In this document: piece by piece, positions 25,308-36,347 of the stretch | How the letters are laid out: each line of letters starts with the position of its first letter | Position numbering within the stretch: position 1 is the stretch's first letter | NCBI RefSeq assembly: GCF_048544455.1 | Contig: NC_133535.1 | Coordinates: 83,390,120-83,454,119 of the forward strand | Direction of reading: 5' to 3' | From: Silene latifolia | Lineage: Eukaryota; Streptophyta; Magnoliopsida; Caryophyllales; Caryophyllaceae | DNA length: 64,000 bases | Made by a program: the position numbers and the translations under genes | The notes under the pieces: model-generated | Database searches by the model: none | What the model was told of the DNA's origin: nothing | The model's input: only the letters and a program-made list of their open reading frames with translations

Positions 25308-25727
25308 AATCCGAACGGATAAGGTTGGGTCGGACCCGTTTTATCCGAAGGAACAGGACAATCCGAGCGGATTTCTGTCGGGACGGGCGGATTGTCGAGG
25401 ATGAAGACGGGCGTCTTTGCTAGAATCCGCTCGGATTCAAACACAGCAAACTTCCTCGGCTGAGAAGAGGGAAAAGTCGGGCGTATTGTACCTAGGACGC
25501 GCGGCTTGATCGGGACGGGCGGATTGTGAACAATCCGCACGGATTCTTTCACAGCTTAAAATCTTGCTTCTGGATGACACACGGGACGGGCGTCCCGTGA
25601 AGAAGACGGACGTATTGTCCAGGACAGGCGGATTCGCTCGAATCCGCACGGATTCTCCTTCAGTTTTAGCCTTTTCTTTTCCGTGGGTTTTGGTCGGGCG
25701 TCCTCCTCTCGATCCGGGCGTCTTCTG
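25308..25727 (-). promoter_or_regulatory. Internal AATCCGnnCGGATT array of A1
   Basis: About fifteen copies or half-sites occur in 420 bp, including AATCCGAGCGGATT, AATCCGCTCGGATT, AATCCGCACGGATT and GGGACGGGCGGATT. The same motif fills U3 of both A1 LTRs. The overlapping reading frames on both strands follow from the repeats. Confidence 0.75.
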
Positions 25728-25960
25728 TTCTTTTCCTTCTTTTTCTTCCTTTTTTCGTGAAATAACGCACCCCTTCTCACCAATTTTCTCTTTTTCCTTA
25801 TCTTTTTCTGAAATTTGCTCATGAAACATGTAAGATGACTCTCTCTCTCTTCTCTCTCATGCAAGAAATTAAATGCAAATGGAAATGTACAATATTATAC
25901 AAAATAAAGGGGTCCAAGAAATATCTTACAAATGGTGGTTTGAGATAGGACTCCACCAAA

Positions 25961-27319
25961 CTAGTTCAATTTTAAATTCTTATCCATAGAGCTCAAAGCT
26001 CTTAATAAAAGATCAAAAGCTTGTGAACAAGCTCCAAATAAGCACAAGTATGGGTTGCTCAATTTGAATATGAAATTTGGCCAAGGAAGCTTGTAGAATG
26101 TTCTTTTCCTTGCCTTCTCCTTAGTGTTAGAGCTTTCCCGATGCTTCAAATAGGTAAACCCATGATTCTTGTCAACACTAAGCATGAAGTGTGGTTCATT
26201 TTCATTCGTGGACTTCCACTTACCAACTTCTTCTTTAATTTTGGTGATGATGATAGCATTTTGATTTTTCAATCCTTCCAAGGTAGAAGGAGAATTTTCA
26301 TGGCTTTGATGATTGGATACCATAGGAGTTGAGATTGTGGGTGCCAAATCTTCACAAGTAGCCTCACGAGCAATTTTCTCTTTGAGTTTTTTCACCAAGT
26401 AGTTCTTGTAAGAAACTTTGGCCTTTTGAAGAAGGTCTATCATATCCTCTTCAATGATCATTGGCTCCATGATAGGTGCCAAGTGGTCTTCATGAAGAAT
26501 AAAGGAAGGATGTTCTTCTTCATGATAAGGTATCTCAATTGCCTCAAGGATAGGCTCCTCAAGCAAGGTGATATTGTGAGTCCCTCCTCTAGGTTCATCA
26601 TCATTGTTGCTATCTTCACATGAATCATAAATGTGGGCTTCATGTAACTCTTTTTTCAACACCTCGACGTCCATATCAAAAGACACACCCTCATACTCAC
26701 AATGGTTAAGAGTATTTGGTTTGCTCAACCTCATGTCTTCTTCATCGAACACAACACTTTCATAGTCACAAGAGCTCAAGGAACTTGGCTCCTCCCACTT
26801 CTCATCTTCCATGTCAAAGGTCACTACTTCAAATTCGCATTTATGCTCAATGTCCAAAGAACGGTGGTGAGTGATTGCTTGGGATTCTTTTAATTGGGCA
26901 ATTTGAATCCTCAATTCCTCTCTTTGGATAACAATGTTTTTAAGAACATTATCTTCTTTTTGGCTCTCTTCTAGCATTTGTTTGAAAAAGTTTTGTTGAT
27001 CTCCCATCATTTGGAGAATCATGTTTTGAATGGGTTCATCTTTTTGTTGTGGGTAGGTGTGAAAGTGGTTGTATTGTGGCAATTGAAGTTCATTGTGAAA
27101 TGGGTATTGGGTGGGTGGTTGTAGTTGATATTTGGTGTGGTGATTTTGGTGGGAAAAATTGGGGTAGTAGTTAGGATTTTCATTGTATGAGTAGTAAGGT
27201 AGGTTTGTGTTGACTTGCTCCTCAAACTCCCCATACCCATAGTCATACTCAAAAGATCCACCACATACTCCATGTACCAAGTCTTGGGTCATCATCTCAT
27301 AGCTAAGACAAGTAAACAA
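25961..27319 (-). CDS. A1 first ORF, gag C-terminal-like plus unknown acidic protein, 452 aa
   Basis: An intact 452-codon frame starts 138 bp inside the 5' LTR. Residues 25-125 are Asn/Tyr/Gln/His-rich and end with ILQMMGDQQNFFKQML and a helix. They resemble the end of the Athila gag as seen in A0 (VLQMQKNQQEFFN at about 36820). Residues about 155-230 hold a three-fold repeat with core C-(E/D)-(F/Y)-E-x-V-x-F-D (CEFEVVTFD, CDYESVVFD, CEYEGVSFD). The following 150 residues are acidic, then Lys-rich, and I do not recognise them. There is no capsid core, zinc knuckle or protease. It may be an accessory gag derivative that works with proteins of a helper element. Confidence 0.65.
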   Translation of the reverse strand: MFTCLSYEMMTQDLVHGVCGGSFEYDYGYGEFEEQVNTNLPYYSYNENPNYYPNFSHQNHHTKYQLQPPTQYPFHNELQLPQYNHFHTYPQQKDEPIQNMILQMMGDQQNFFKQMLEESQKEDNVLKNIVIQREELRIQIAQLKESQAITHHRSLDIEHKCEFEVVTFDMEDEKWEEPSSLSSCDYESVVFDEEDMRLSKPNTLNHCEYEGVSFDMDVEVLKKELHEAHIYDSCEDSNNDDEPRGGTHNITLLEEPILEAIEIPYHEEEHPSFILHEDHLAPIMEPMIIEEDMIDLLQKAKVSYKNYLVKKLKEKIAREATCEDLAPTISTPMVSNHQSHENSPSTLEGLKNQNAIIITKIKEEVGKWKSTNENEPHFMLSVDKNHGFTYLKHRESSNTKEKARKRTFYKLPWPNFIFKLSNPYLCLFGACSQAFDLLLRALSSMDKNLKLN

Positions 27320-27436
27320 CTACAAGCATGGAAACTACACAAAAAATGGTAAGAACAATCCTTGAGGAACAAGTTCCTCAAGGTGAAAGCACAATTAAAA
27401 TAGACAAACAAGTAAGAACTTAATCACATAGCACCA

Positions 27437-27454
27437 TCCCCGGCAACGGCGCCA
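27437..27454 (-). other. A1 primer-binding site (tRNA-Asp)
   Basis: The minus strand reads TGGCGCCGTTGCCGGGGA, three bases from the LTR end. It is complementary to the 3' end of plant tRNA-Asp and typical of Athila-type elements. Confidence 0.9.
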
Positions 27455-27457
27455 TTT

Positions 27458-29136
27458 TGATCCGGACGATGTCGTCACTCATCCAATCAAACACATTTAT
27501 AATACTCAACATACAACTAGTTAGCGGTAAGTCGAGGTCGATCCATGGGACGGTGTGCTTTGGGTTCTAAGTCTATCTATCTCAATTTGTGCTAGTGTCA
27601 CGATTGATTTGGGTTTGTAGTTGTGTCTAGACTAATGCAAGCAATAAAGTAGAACGAGCAATAAAAGGAAAGATGTAAACAGTTGATTAAAAGTGCTAGG
27701 ATATCAAGGGGTCATGGGGGATTCATGGGGTTGATCATACAAACATGTTTACAAGGTTGCAAGCAATTAATGTTGTGGGGGAACCGAGTTGGGTTATATC
27801 TTACGGTTCTTAGAAAGAGTTGGGTCCCGGAGCCGAATCGATTAGATTGTACAACACCTACAAGTCGACTTACTTTCCTCCTAATCAACTACTAAGCATG
27901 GTCTAACAAGACTCGAGTTGGTTTATATCTTACAAGTCAAGTTGAGTAGAGAAGAGATGGTAAAAATGCAAGGATTCATAGGCTTAGCATTTCATCAAAC
28001 ATAACATGTGCATAAATTTGACATCACAACAAGCAAGCAATTTAATCATGTAAACATATTAGATTAAGCATGAATCAATCCTATGTTGGTTTCCCCTAAT
28101 TACCACTAATCCTAGCTAAGGGACTACTCACTCATTATCATGGGAAACATGTCATTAATGGTGTCAATCATCACAACAAGTATAAACATGATAATAAAAT
28201 GAGGAAATAAACAATAACGAGTAAAGAGTAAAGGATTTATACCAAACTTGAGATGATCCAAATAATAATGCAAAGAATAATAGAAGAAACTTGATGATTG
28301 ATGGAAGGTTGTCAATCTCCCAATAATAACCCAATAATCTTCAATTACCCAATAATAAACTTGAATAATAAACTTGAACAATAATTAAGGAGAGATTAAT
28401 GTGTAATTTATGGAAACATTAAATGATAATTTATTCTAATCTACTCCTAATCTAATCTAAGAGAATTTCCTCCTAAAAACCACACACTTGGTTAATTACA
28501 AAGATGGGGTATTTATAGTGGAAATTAGGTGGATGCATTTAGGGTTAACTAAGAGCTAAACTAGTAATTACACTTTTTAAATGGAACAGGGAGGAGCCGG
28601 TATTTCTCGAAGGAAGGGCTTCTTTCTTTGTAGCTTGGAGAAGACGAAATTATGCTGTGAAGAAATCCGTGCGTATTGGGGTCGGGACGGGCGGATTCTG
28701 CGGACGGAAGACGAGCGGATTCGATGGCATCCGGGCGGATTCTGGCGGGGCAATCCGAGCGTCTTTGGAGGAAATCCGCTCGGATTGTTTTGTGAGGAGA
28801 CGGGCGGATTGGAGACAATCCGCTCGGATTGTTCTTCAGCAGTGATTCTTCTTCTTTTCTTCCCTTTTTGTTCACTTCCATTTTATTCTTGTTGGATTGG
28901 TCTTTGGTCCTTGCTTCCTCTTCATACTAGTCCATCTAGTATCGTCAATATGCTTCCAAAAATGCACGAAAGACGGGAATTTCCGCCTTATTATCTCCTT
29001 TTCTACAAAACATATGAAATGCGATAGAAAAGCAAAAAGGAAGGTTTTGACGGATAAAATGGCCATAGAATGCTACATTAGTATGCAAAATAGGCTCAAT
29101 TAGGGGACTAAATGTGCGCAAATAATGTTCACATCA
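27458..29136 (-). mobile_element. A1 5' LTR
   Basis: It is almost identical to 19854-21533. TATA at 28510-28517 (minus) and the AATCCG/CGGATT array at 28664-28832 correspond exactly to those of the other copy. Confidence 0.9.
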
Positions 29137-29141
29137 GTGTG

Positions 29142-30471
29142 TGTGTGTGTGTGTGTGTCTCTCTCTCTCACGTGTGTATGGGAGTTAGTATATGGGTTGA
29201 CATGAGTTAGTTATGAGTTAGTTATAGTTATGAGTCGGGAGTGGAGTTGAGTTTGAAACGGGTTTTTGAATTATATTATACGAGATTATAATTGACGTAA
29301 TTAATTAATTTATAATTAGTGAATCCAGTTTTAATAATCGTAAACCTTTAATAATTATAATAAATAAATTGGTTTGAATAATTTGTATACTAAACGGAAT
29401 AAATAAATGAATAATTAAATTGAATTGAATTATAATATTTTGATTAGGTGACGGTTAAGAAGAATTATAATCGAATCGGATTGCTTTATTTATTTAATTG
29501 CATGGGCTGCTTAATTGGAATTGCTTATCAGGTAGGGATAAATCCTACTCAACTTTTACTCGATAATGTTTGTTGGATTGTTTATACTAAAGTGAGTTGA
29601 TCAATGTTGGTTGATATAATCGAAATTGTTGGAAGGGAGATTTATATTGCATATGTTGGTTAATCATATCGTAACTGTTGGAAGGGAGAATTACATTGTA
29701 TATGTTTGTTGTATTGTGGTGCAGTATTGTTGTAGTATTAACAAATTTAATCTGGCACACATTACTTATAGTAATGTGGAGTGGTTGAACAGATTTATTC
29801 TGGTAGACGATATTTATCGTGTTTACTCGAGCAGGGCCCCATATTGGTCTGCAGGCCATCTGGTGGATATTAATCAACTATATGTTGAGGCAGACATTAC
29901 CTTTTGTTAATGTAGTTTGTGTTTACTCACCTTCGGGTTGAGGCTGCCCCGGCCAGGGATTGGCGGGATGATTACTGTATCGAGTATAGCTCGGCTGAGG
30001 TGTGCTAAGTAAAGGATGGAGCATGTTGTCAGGGGGTTGTGCAAAGTAAAAAGGAAATTGGATTGTTATCGTATGTTTTTGTTGTTAGTATTTATTCCTA
30101 CTCAACCTCGCGGTTGACTGTGTATTCGTGAACACTTGCGGTGAACCATTTTATGGGACCAGATTTGACAGGTACTAAAGATTAGCTGACTTGGGAGCAT
30201 TAGGATGAGAGCTCGACTTGGACCATAGTTGAAGTCTAGATCACCTAGAAAAATTACATCACTTTATTTATTTCCGCTGCGAGATGTATTGTATCTTATA
30301 TTAAGTTTTAGTTGGTTAAGTTGTAATAAACATGTAATCATTAAGTTTTAATTTAAAGTACTTTGGTGAGTTGGACTTTGTTATTCACTACCTCGCGAAA
30401 CCGAGATGGTAACAGTCCTATTTATTTGGGAATGTCTAGCTAAGGGCTCCTAAGTAAATGTGGGTGTTACA
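29142..30471 (+). mobile_element. T1 3' LTR, right part
   Basis: It continues 19853 after A1 and its duplicated GTGTG. It aligns with 15700-17014 of the 5' LTR and ends GGGTGTTACA. Confidence 0.85.
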
Positions 30472-30558
30472 AAAATCCCTAAGTTTATTGCATTCCCTGA
30501 GAATTGTTCCTTTGCCTGTTTCAGGGTTTGTTCAAGTTGTGTCTGTCCCCACACTGCA
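30472..30558 (+). mobile_element. G1 5' LTR, right part
   Basis: It aligns with 36256-36347 and ends CACTGCA. The 3' LTR has six extra bases (TAGCTT) before ACACTGCA. Confidence 0.75.
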
Positions 30559-30563
30559 AATTC

Positions 30564-30576
30564 TGGTTATCAGAGC
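30564..30576 (+). other. G1 primer-binding site (tRNA-Met type, one extra base)
   Basis: TGGTTATCAGAGC, five bases after the LTR end. It matches the TGGTATCAGAGC site apart from one inserted T. Confidence 0.7.
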
Positions 30577-30671
30577 TTAGGTTATAACATAATTCTATCT
30601 TGTGTTAGTCCTGAGTGAGAGAAAAGTGAGTTCATTTTCCCAACTACATCAAAACTACAAAAAACAACCCA

Positions 30672-31118
30672 ATGAGTGAAGAGAGACTTGCTGGTATTGA
30701 GACCAGAATAGAGGATCTAGTAGGAAATGTGGATACTTTGCTTAATTTTATCCATGTTGTCATGGAAAGATTCCTAAACCATGACCCAAGGAGGCAACCA
30801 CCACCTTTCAGAGGAAGAGGAAGGGGGAGAGGGATTTCAATGGGATCAGGAAGAAGGCAACCACATCATGATCCTCATGAGGAAGCCATCTCTGAATCAG
30901 ATGACTCAAGAATGGAGGAAGGAATCTATGATGCCATAGACAAAGATGTAAAGGTAGACATTCCTGATTTCCAAGGTAGTTTAAATCCTGAGGATTTATT
31001 AGACTGGCTTAGATCTGTTGAGAGAGTTTTGAGTTTAAAAATTATGATGAAAGAAAAGCTTTTAAAGTTGCCATCTTCAAAATTAAGGGCTATGCATCTT
31101 TTTGGTATGAGAGTATGA
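30672..31118 (+). pseudogene. G1 gag, N-terminal part
   Basis: A 148-codon frame starts MSEERLAGIETRIEDLVGNV. It holds a short coiled-coil-like N-terminus, an Arg/Gly/Pro-rich linker (RRQPPPFRGRGRGRG), then DIPDFQGSLNPEDLLDWLRSVERVL, the usual opening of the gypsy capsid. A frameshift after ERVL ends it. Capsid sequence continues in other frames to about 31384 with further stops. No chromovirus-specific gag feature is visible. Confidence 0.8.
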
Positions 31119-31384
31119 AACACCAAATGATTAGAGATGAAAAGGAAGCAGTCAGGTCTTGGCTTATATTAAAAAAGAAACTAAAAGAGAAATTCATAAC
31201 CAAAGACTATACCCAGGATATCTTTATTAAACTGACTTAGTTGAGACAAGAGCAGTTATCTGTTGAGGCCTACCTTAGGAACTTTGAGTAGCTAACCTTA
31301 CAATGTGAGGTTACTGAGAAGCCTAAGCAAAATATTGCTAGGTTTGTTGAGGGTTTAGATCCTAAGATAGCTAGCAGAGTAATA

Positions 31385-33250
31385 ATGCAGCAGGTTTGGT
31401 CATTTGATGAGGCATTTAACCTAGCCTTAGGAGTTGAGAAACTGGGTAAAGTGAAGCCTGAAACACCCAAATTTCCCACCAGAACAACATTCAAGACTTA
31501 TACTGGTGTCAAAATCACTAAGACACCTAAACCAGCTACCCAACCCACAGCAGACAAAGGGAAAGCACCCATGTATCCTAAAACCAACCTACCCTTGTCC
31601 AGGGATAAGGTCAAATGCTTCCAATGCCAAGGCTTTGGCCATTTTAAGAAGGTATGTCCTTCTAACAGAGCTCTCACAGCTATGGAGATTGAGGAGTGGG
31701 AAAGGGAAGGTCTAGTTGAGTATGAGGAAGAAGAGAAACTGGTCCCAACAGAAATGGAAGCTGAGGGGGAAACTGAACAAGGACAAGTTATGGCTCACCC
31801 TGACACAAGGCACGGTTTGGTCCTATGGAGGGTTAAACACTCTGAACCAGCTCCCCTGGAAGCTGATCAGAGATACATGATATTCAGGAGTAGGTGCACT
31901 ATTCAAGGAAGGGTGTGTAACTTGATCATTGATGGAGGTAGCTATACCAATGTAGCTTCCACCATTATCGTTAGCAAGCTGAGTTTGCCTACTCAGGAAC
32001 ACCCCAGTCCATACAAGCTAAGATGGTTAAACAAAGGATCTGAAGTAAGAGTTGACAAGCAGTGCATTGTTCCTTTTTCAATTGTGAAGGTGTACAAAGA
32101 TGAAGTGTTATGTGATATGGTCCCTATGGATGCCTGCCATCTACTGTTAGATAGACCATGGGAGTTTGACAGGAATACCACTCACCATGGAAAGGAAAAT
32201 GTCTATGTTTTCAAGCATAATGGGAAGAGGGTCACTATGACTCCCTTGCCACCAAACCATAGAGGTTATGGGAGTCCTAACATGCCTGAGGAGGTTAATG
32301 GAGTGTTGTTTCTATCTGAGGCAGCTAAGATCAAGGAGCTAAGGGAAGAACAACCTGTGTTGTTCCTCCCATCAAGGGAAATCAACACTAAGGAGACTAA
32401 TGATGTGCCTACAGAGGTTCAACCACTGATTCTGATGTACAAGGAATTTTGTCCAAATGAGTTGCCCAATGGTTTGCCACCTCTAAGAGGGATTGAGCAT
32501 AACATAAACCTTGTACCTGGTTATGTGCTCCCTAATAGGCTAGCTTACAGATATGATCCCACAGCAACCAAGGAACTACATCATCAGATTGAAGAACTAA
32601 TGACAACGAGATTTGTGAGGGAGTCATTGAGTCCATGTGCAGTGCCTGCTTTACTGGTGCCTAAGAAAGATGTAACTTGGAGGATGTGTACTAATAGAAG
32701 GGCCATAAACAACATCACAGTCAAGTATAGGTTTCCTATTCCAAGGCTAGATGACATGTTGGATGAGCTCAGTGGGGCTCGGATCTTTTCAAATATAGAT
32801 CTCAGGCAAGGATATCACCAAGTGAGAATAAGAGAAGGTGATGAATGGAAAACAGCTTTCAAAACAAAACATGGCCTGTATGAGTGGCTTGTTATGCCAT
32901 TTGGTTTATCTAATGCTCCAAGCACCTTCATGAGTCTAATAATTGAAGTTCTAAGGCCTTGTCTTAGAAAGTTTGTTGTAGTATACTTTGATGACATACT
33001 CTTCTACAACAGCAGTCCATCTGAACATCTATTACATTTGGAGGCGATATTTAAAATACTCAGGGAGCAGAAGCTGTATGGGAAGCTTGAGAAATGTACC
33101 TTCATGGTCAATGAGGTAGCATTTCTGGGATATATTATATCAGGAAGAGGGATATCAGTTTATCAGGAGAAGATTAAGGCTATGCAAACATGGCCAGTCC
33201 CACAATCAATCACAAAAGTAAGAGGATTTCATGGTCTAGCATCTTTTTAG
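31385..33250 (+). pseudogene. G1 gag C-terminus, protease and reverse transcriptase
   Basis: A 621-codon frame. Residues about 1-25 end the capsid. A CCHC zinc knuckle CFQCQGFGHFKKVC lies near residues 77-90. The aspartic protease motif is near residue 181 but reads IDGGSYTNV, with Gly in place of the usual Ser or Thr after the catalytic Asp. Reverse transcriptase spans about residues 380-600, with NIDLRQGYHQVRI, MPFGLSNAPSTFM and the catalytic YFDDIL near residue 533. A stop at 33248-33250 follows the start of the connection domain. This is the best preserved part of G1. The gene is fused gag-pol, as usual for gypsy elements. Confidence 0.85.
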
Positions 33251-33367
33251 AGGAGGTTCTTTAAGAATTTCAACTCAATTGTTGCATCAATCACTTAGTG
33301 CATGAGAAAAGGATATTTCTAATGGACTGAAGCTGCTCAACAGTCCTTTGAGAAAATCAAGAAGCTA

Positions 33368-33955
33368 ATGTGTGAGACTCCCATTCTGATGCTGCCTGAC
33401 TTTGAACAACTATTTGAGGTAGAATGTGATGCCAGTGGAGTTGGAATAGGAACTATCCTAATCCAAGGCCAGAGACCTGTGGCCTATTTCAGTGAGAAGT
33501 TAAATGGAGCCAAGCTGAAATATTTAACTTATGACAAGGAGTTTTATGCAATCATAAGAGCCCTTACACATTGGAGTCACTACCTGAAACATAAGCCATT
33601 TGTAATGCACTCTGATCATGAGGCCCTAAAATACATTAATAGCCAACACAAGCTGAGCCATAGACATGCTAAGTGGGTAGAGTTCCGGCAAGCCTACAAC
33701 TTTTCAAGCAAATATAAGGAAGGGAAACAAAATGTGGTAGCTGATGCCCTCTCAAGGAGGCACTCTTTATTGACTGTCATAAGTAATAAGGTCCTTGGGT
33801 TTGAATTCATGAAGGACATATATAAGGAGTATCCTGACATCTCTGAGGAGTGGATTGTTCTCACAGAGGGAGGTTCAACGGTAAGAAATATATGCTGCAA
33901 GAAGGATTTCTGTTTTATGGTAACAAGCTGTGTGTACCAGGTGGATCCTACATAG
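33368..33955 (+). pseudogene. G1 RNase H and integrase N-terminus
   Basis: The frame continues pol after stops at 33248, 33296 and about 33324. It contains VECDASGVGIGTILIQ and YDKEFYAIIRAL, HSDHEALKYI and NVVADALSRR, the conserved blocks of the gypsy RNase H. The frame ends in the region that links RNase H to the integrase zinc-binding domain. Confidence 0.85.
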
Positions 33956-34060
33956 ATTTACTGATCAGGGAAGTCCATTCAGGAGGATTAGGGGGACATT
34001 TTGGGGTTCATAAGACCCTATAGATCTTACAGGATCAGTTTTATTAGCCTAGGATGATAG

Positions 34061-34351
34061 GTGATGTTCAGGCAGTCCTTAGAAGGTGCTCAACATGTCA
34101 GAAAGCCAAGATCTCCTTCGAAGCAGGACCCTACACTCCACTGCCTGTCCCATGATAAACCTTGGGAAAATATAAGCCTTGACTTCATTGTGGCACTACC
34201 TTGGACACAAAGAGGCAAGGACTCAATCATGGTGGTTGTGGATAGGTTCAGTAAGATGGCTCACTTCATAGCATGCAATAAAACTGAGGATGCTGCTAGT
34301 ATTGCGGAGCTATATCTCAAGGAAATTGTGAAGACTCCATGGGATTCCTAA
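34061..34351 (+). pseudogene. G1 integrase core, first part
   Basis: It contains [31 protein letters not shown], the start of the DDE integrase core with its first Asp. The zinc-binding part lies upstream at 33956-34100 in another frame, with stops. A stop after about 97 codons interrupts the core. Confidence 0.85.
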
Positions 34352-34382
34352 GACAATTGTATCAGACAGGGATACAAAATTT

Positions 34383-35063
34383 ATGAGCTACTTCTGGAAG
34401 ACCCTATGGAAGCTGCTAAAGACAAAGCTTTTGTTCAGTACCTCCCACCATCCACAGAAAGACGGCCAAACCGAGGTCACTAACAAAACTTTAGGTAGGA
34501 TTATAAGGTGTCTAGTCAGCAGGACCTTGAAGGATTGGGATTTAAAGCTAGCTGCAGCTGAGTTTGCATTCAACAGAGCACCATCTACTGCTACTGGTCA
34601 CAGTCCTTTTGAGATAGTCTATGGGGTTCATCCACTTATGCCCTTGGACTTGTCGTCTATTCCAAAGGAAGTGATCAGTCCTGATGCCAAGAGAACAGTT
34701 GAACAACTTCTGAAGCTGCATGAAACTGTAAGGAAACAAATTGAAGGGTCTAATGAGCTGTACAAGAAACAATCCAAGAAGCCTAGGAAGAAGAAGGAAT
34801 TTGAGGCAGGAGATCTGGTTTGGCTACACCTCAGGAATGAAAGGCTCCGTTCCAAAAGAAATAACAAGCTTATGCCTGGAGCAGATGGACCATTTGAGGT
34901 CTTGGAAAGAATTGGTCCAAATGCTTATAGAATTGACTTGTCAGGGAACTATGGAGTTCATGGTACATTCAATGTGGGTGATCTCAGTCCATTTTATGAA
35001 GATACTGAGGAGGAGGAGGAGGATCCAGGCTTGAGGTCAAGCCCTGTTCAACCAGGGGGTTAA
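34383..35063 (+). pseudogene. G1 integrase core, second part, and C-terminus
   Basis: It holds FSTSHHPQKDGQTEVTNKTL (with the catalytic Glu region), FAFNRAPSTATGHSPFEIVYG and the C-terminal GPFEVLERIGPNAYRIDL, then FNVGDLSPFY and an acidic tail (EEEEEDPG). The GPF/NVxDL block is typical of chromovirus-related plant gypsy elements. I see no chromodomain after it. The stop overlaps the start of the 3' LTR. Confidence 0.85.
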
Positions 35064-36347
35064 AACAGGAGCTGTTAACCAGGCTAACAATCTTTTAGTG
35101 ACTAATCAGGCACAAGCAAAGGACCCTCATGTTTCACCAGGGATGCCATGCACAAATCAAATCAACAACAACATTCAGGCAACCTCATCTACCAGTCCAG
35201 TCTCATCGAACCACCAGAAAAGCAGCTAGGCAAGCCACCAGCAGCCACCTTGGCCAGCTGACTCTCTTTTCAACTAAAATTAAATCATTCCTAAGGAGCC
35301 AGGGACCAATCCTAAAGAATTCCACAGAAAAATCAAAACTGAAATCAAGTTGCAGGTGGGGTAATTCTGATAAAGCCAGTTTGCCATTTTTGGCCAAGCA
35401 AGTGAAAACTATCAACAAAGAAAGCACTAGCTTATTTCAGCATTCATAGATGAAACCTTGAGCCACACAAGTTGCCTGGACCAGGGCCATTTTGACTTCC
35501 AACAACGAGCCAAAGAAATACAACAGTTAAGAGGACAACCTGTCACTATCAGCCTGCAGCTCTTTTGTCGTTCCATTCAGTTTGCCTTAATTTTCTTTTG
35601 TATCCATTGTAAAATAAGTCCACTACTCTTGTTTGCTTTCTAAATTTAATTCTGGCCCTTAGATGGAGTTGTCTAGGGTTTATCATGTACTGAAAACTTC
35701 ACAGGAAGGCCTATATAAGGACCATTCCTCAATCTGTTTTACTCAGACTTTGATTAATGAAAACCTTGAGATTTATCTCAAAAATTCACAAATCTTCCAA
35801 CTTTGTTGAGTCTTAGTTATAAGTCAGACTTAATAATACCTTGTGCTTGCTTAGGTGTTGATTAAGGATCTGTGGTGTTACTTGGGATAGGTCTGTGCTT
35901 GCTTGAACTATTCTGAGTGCATTGTCTGTCTGTTGTGCGTTTACTCTGTGCTTGCTTCATTAAATTCATTTAAGGCCTCCTAAATTATTAAGTTTAGTCT
36001 CTGTTCTTGCTTGAGAGTAAATTTGATAATTATATCCCTTTTACATTCAAAAAATATCACAAAAACAAAAACAGCCACAAGAGTCTTGCTGAGAAAACTG
36101 TTTGAAATTCACCTATATAAGTCTAGTTTTCTAATTATTAAAAATACTTAGAATGCGTGTAAAATTCTGATATTTGGCACAGTTTAAGTTTACCATTTTA
36201 ACTAAATTGTCACCAAGTTTCATAATTTTTCAAGTCCATTTACTATTTTTACAAAAATCCCCAAGTTTATTGCATTCCCTGAGAATTGTTCCTTTGCCTG
36301 TTTCAGGGTTTGTTCAAGTTGTGTCTGTCCCCATAGCTTACACTGCA
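35063..36347 (+). mobile_element. G1 3' LTR
   Basis: It is preceded by a purine tract (AGGGGGT at 35054-35060). TATA at 35711-35718. Four GTGCTTGCTT-type motifs (35840-36015) lie downstream of TATA, as in the 5' copy. The first reading frames inside, such as 35129-35449, have no support as genes. Confidence 0.8.

Larger units (their letters stand above)
19854..29136 (-). mobile_element. Athila-like non-autonomous element A1, complete, recent
   Basis: The LTRs are 19854-21533 (3') and 27458-29136 (5'), with 5-bp duplication GTGTG at 19849-19853 and 29137-29141. The LTRs differ at about 18 positions in 1,680 bp by my count, so insertion is fairly recent. Primer site 27437-27454 matches tRNA-Asp. 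Inside are a 452-codon gag-related gene and a broken ORF1-like gene, but no protease, reverse transcriptase or integrase, so it must have been mobilised in trans. Confidence 0.9.
14410..30471 (+). mobile_element. Tekay-like non-autonomous element T1, complete
   Basis: T1 has LTRs of about 2.6 kb (14410-17014, and 18568-19853 plus 29142-30471), a tRNA-Met primer site (17018-17029), a non-coding internal region of 1,553 bp and a polypurine tract. Target duplication AAAAT at 14405-14409 and 30472-30476 places it in the G1 LTR. The AACTTCGnGGACGAAGTT motif before the 3' LTR is typical of Tekay/Del chromoviruses. No gag or pol is present, so it is a large non-autonomous derivative. A1 is inserted in its 3' LTR. 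Confidence 0.85.
13222..36347 (+). mobile_element. Ty3/gypsy element G1, complete but decayed, with nested insertions
   Basis: It has two LTRs (13222-14409 plus 30472-30558, and 35063-36347), a tRNA-Met type primer site, gag-pol in the usual gypsy order and a polypurine tract. It lies in the A0 gag: the flanks AAAGC (13217-13221) and AAAGC (36348-36352) form a likely 5-bp target duplication, and gag continues in frame across it. The alternative AGCTT (13219-13223 and 36335-36339) cannot be excluded, so ends are good to about 15 bp. The LTRs differ at many places, so it is older than A1. Confidence 0.8.

Noticed and set aside
25437-25864. Charged frames upstream of the A1 ORF1-like gene
   Set aside because: They arise from the internal motif array and CT-rich sequence; three frames and both strands are open.
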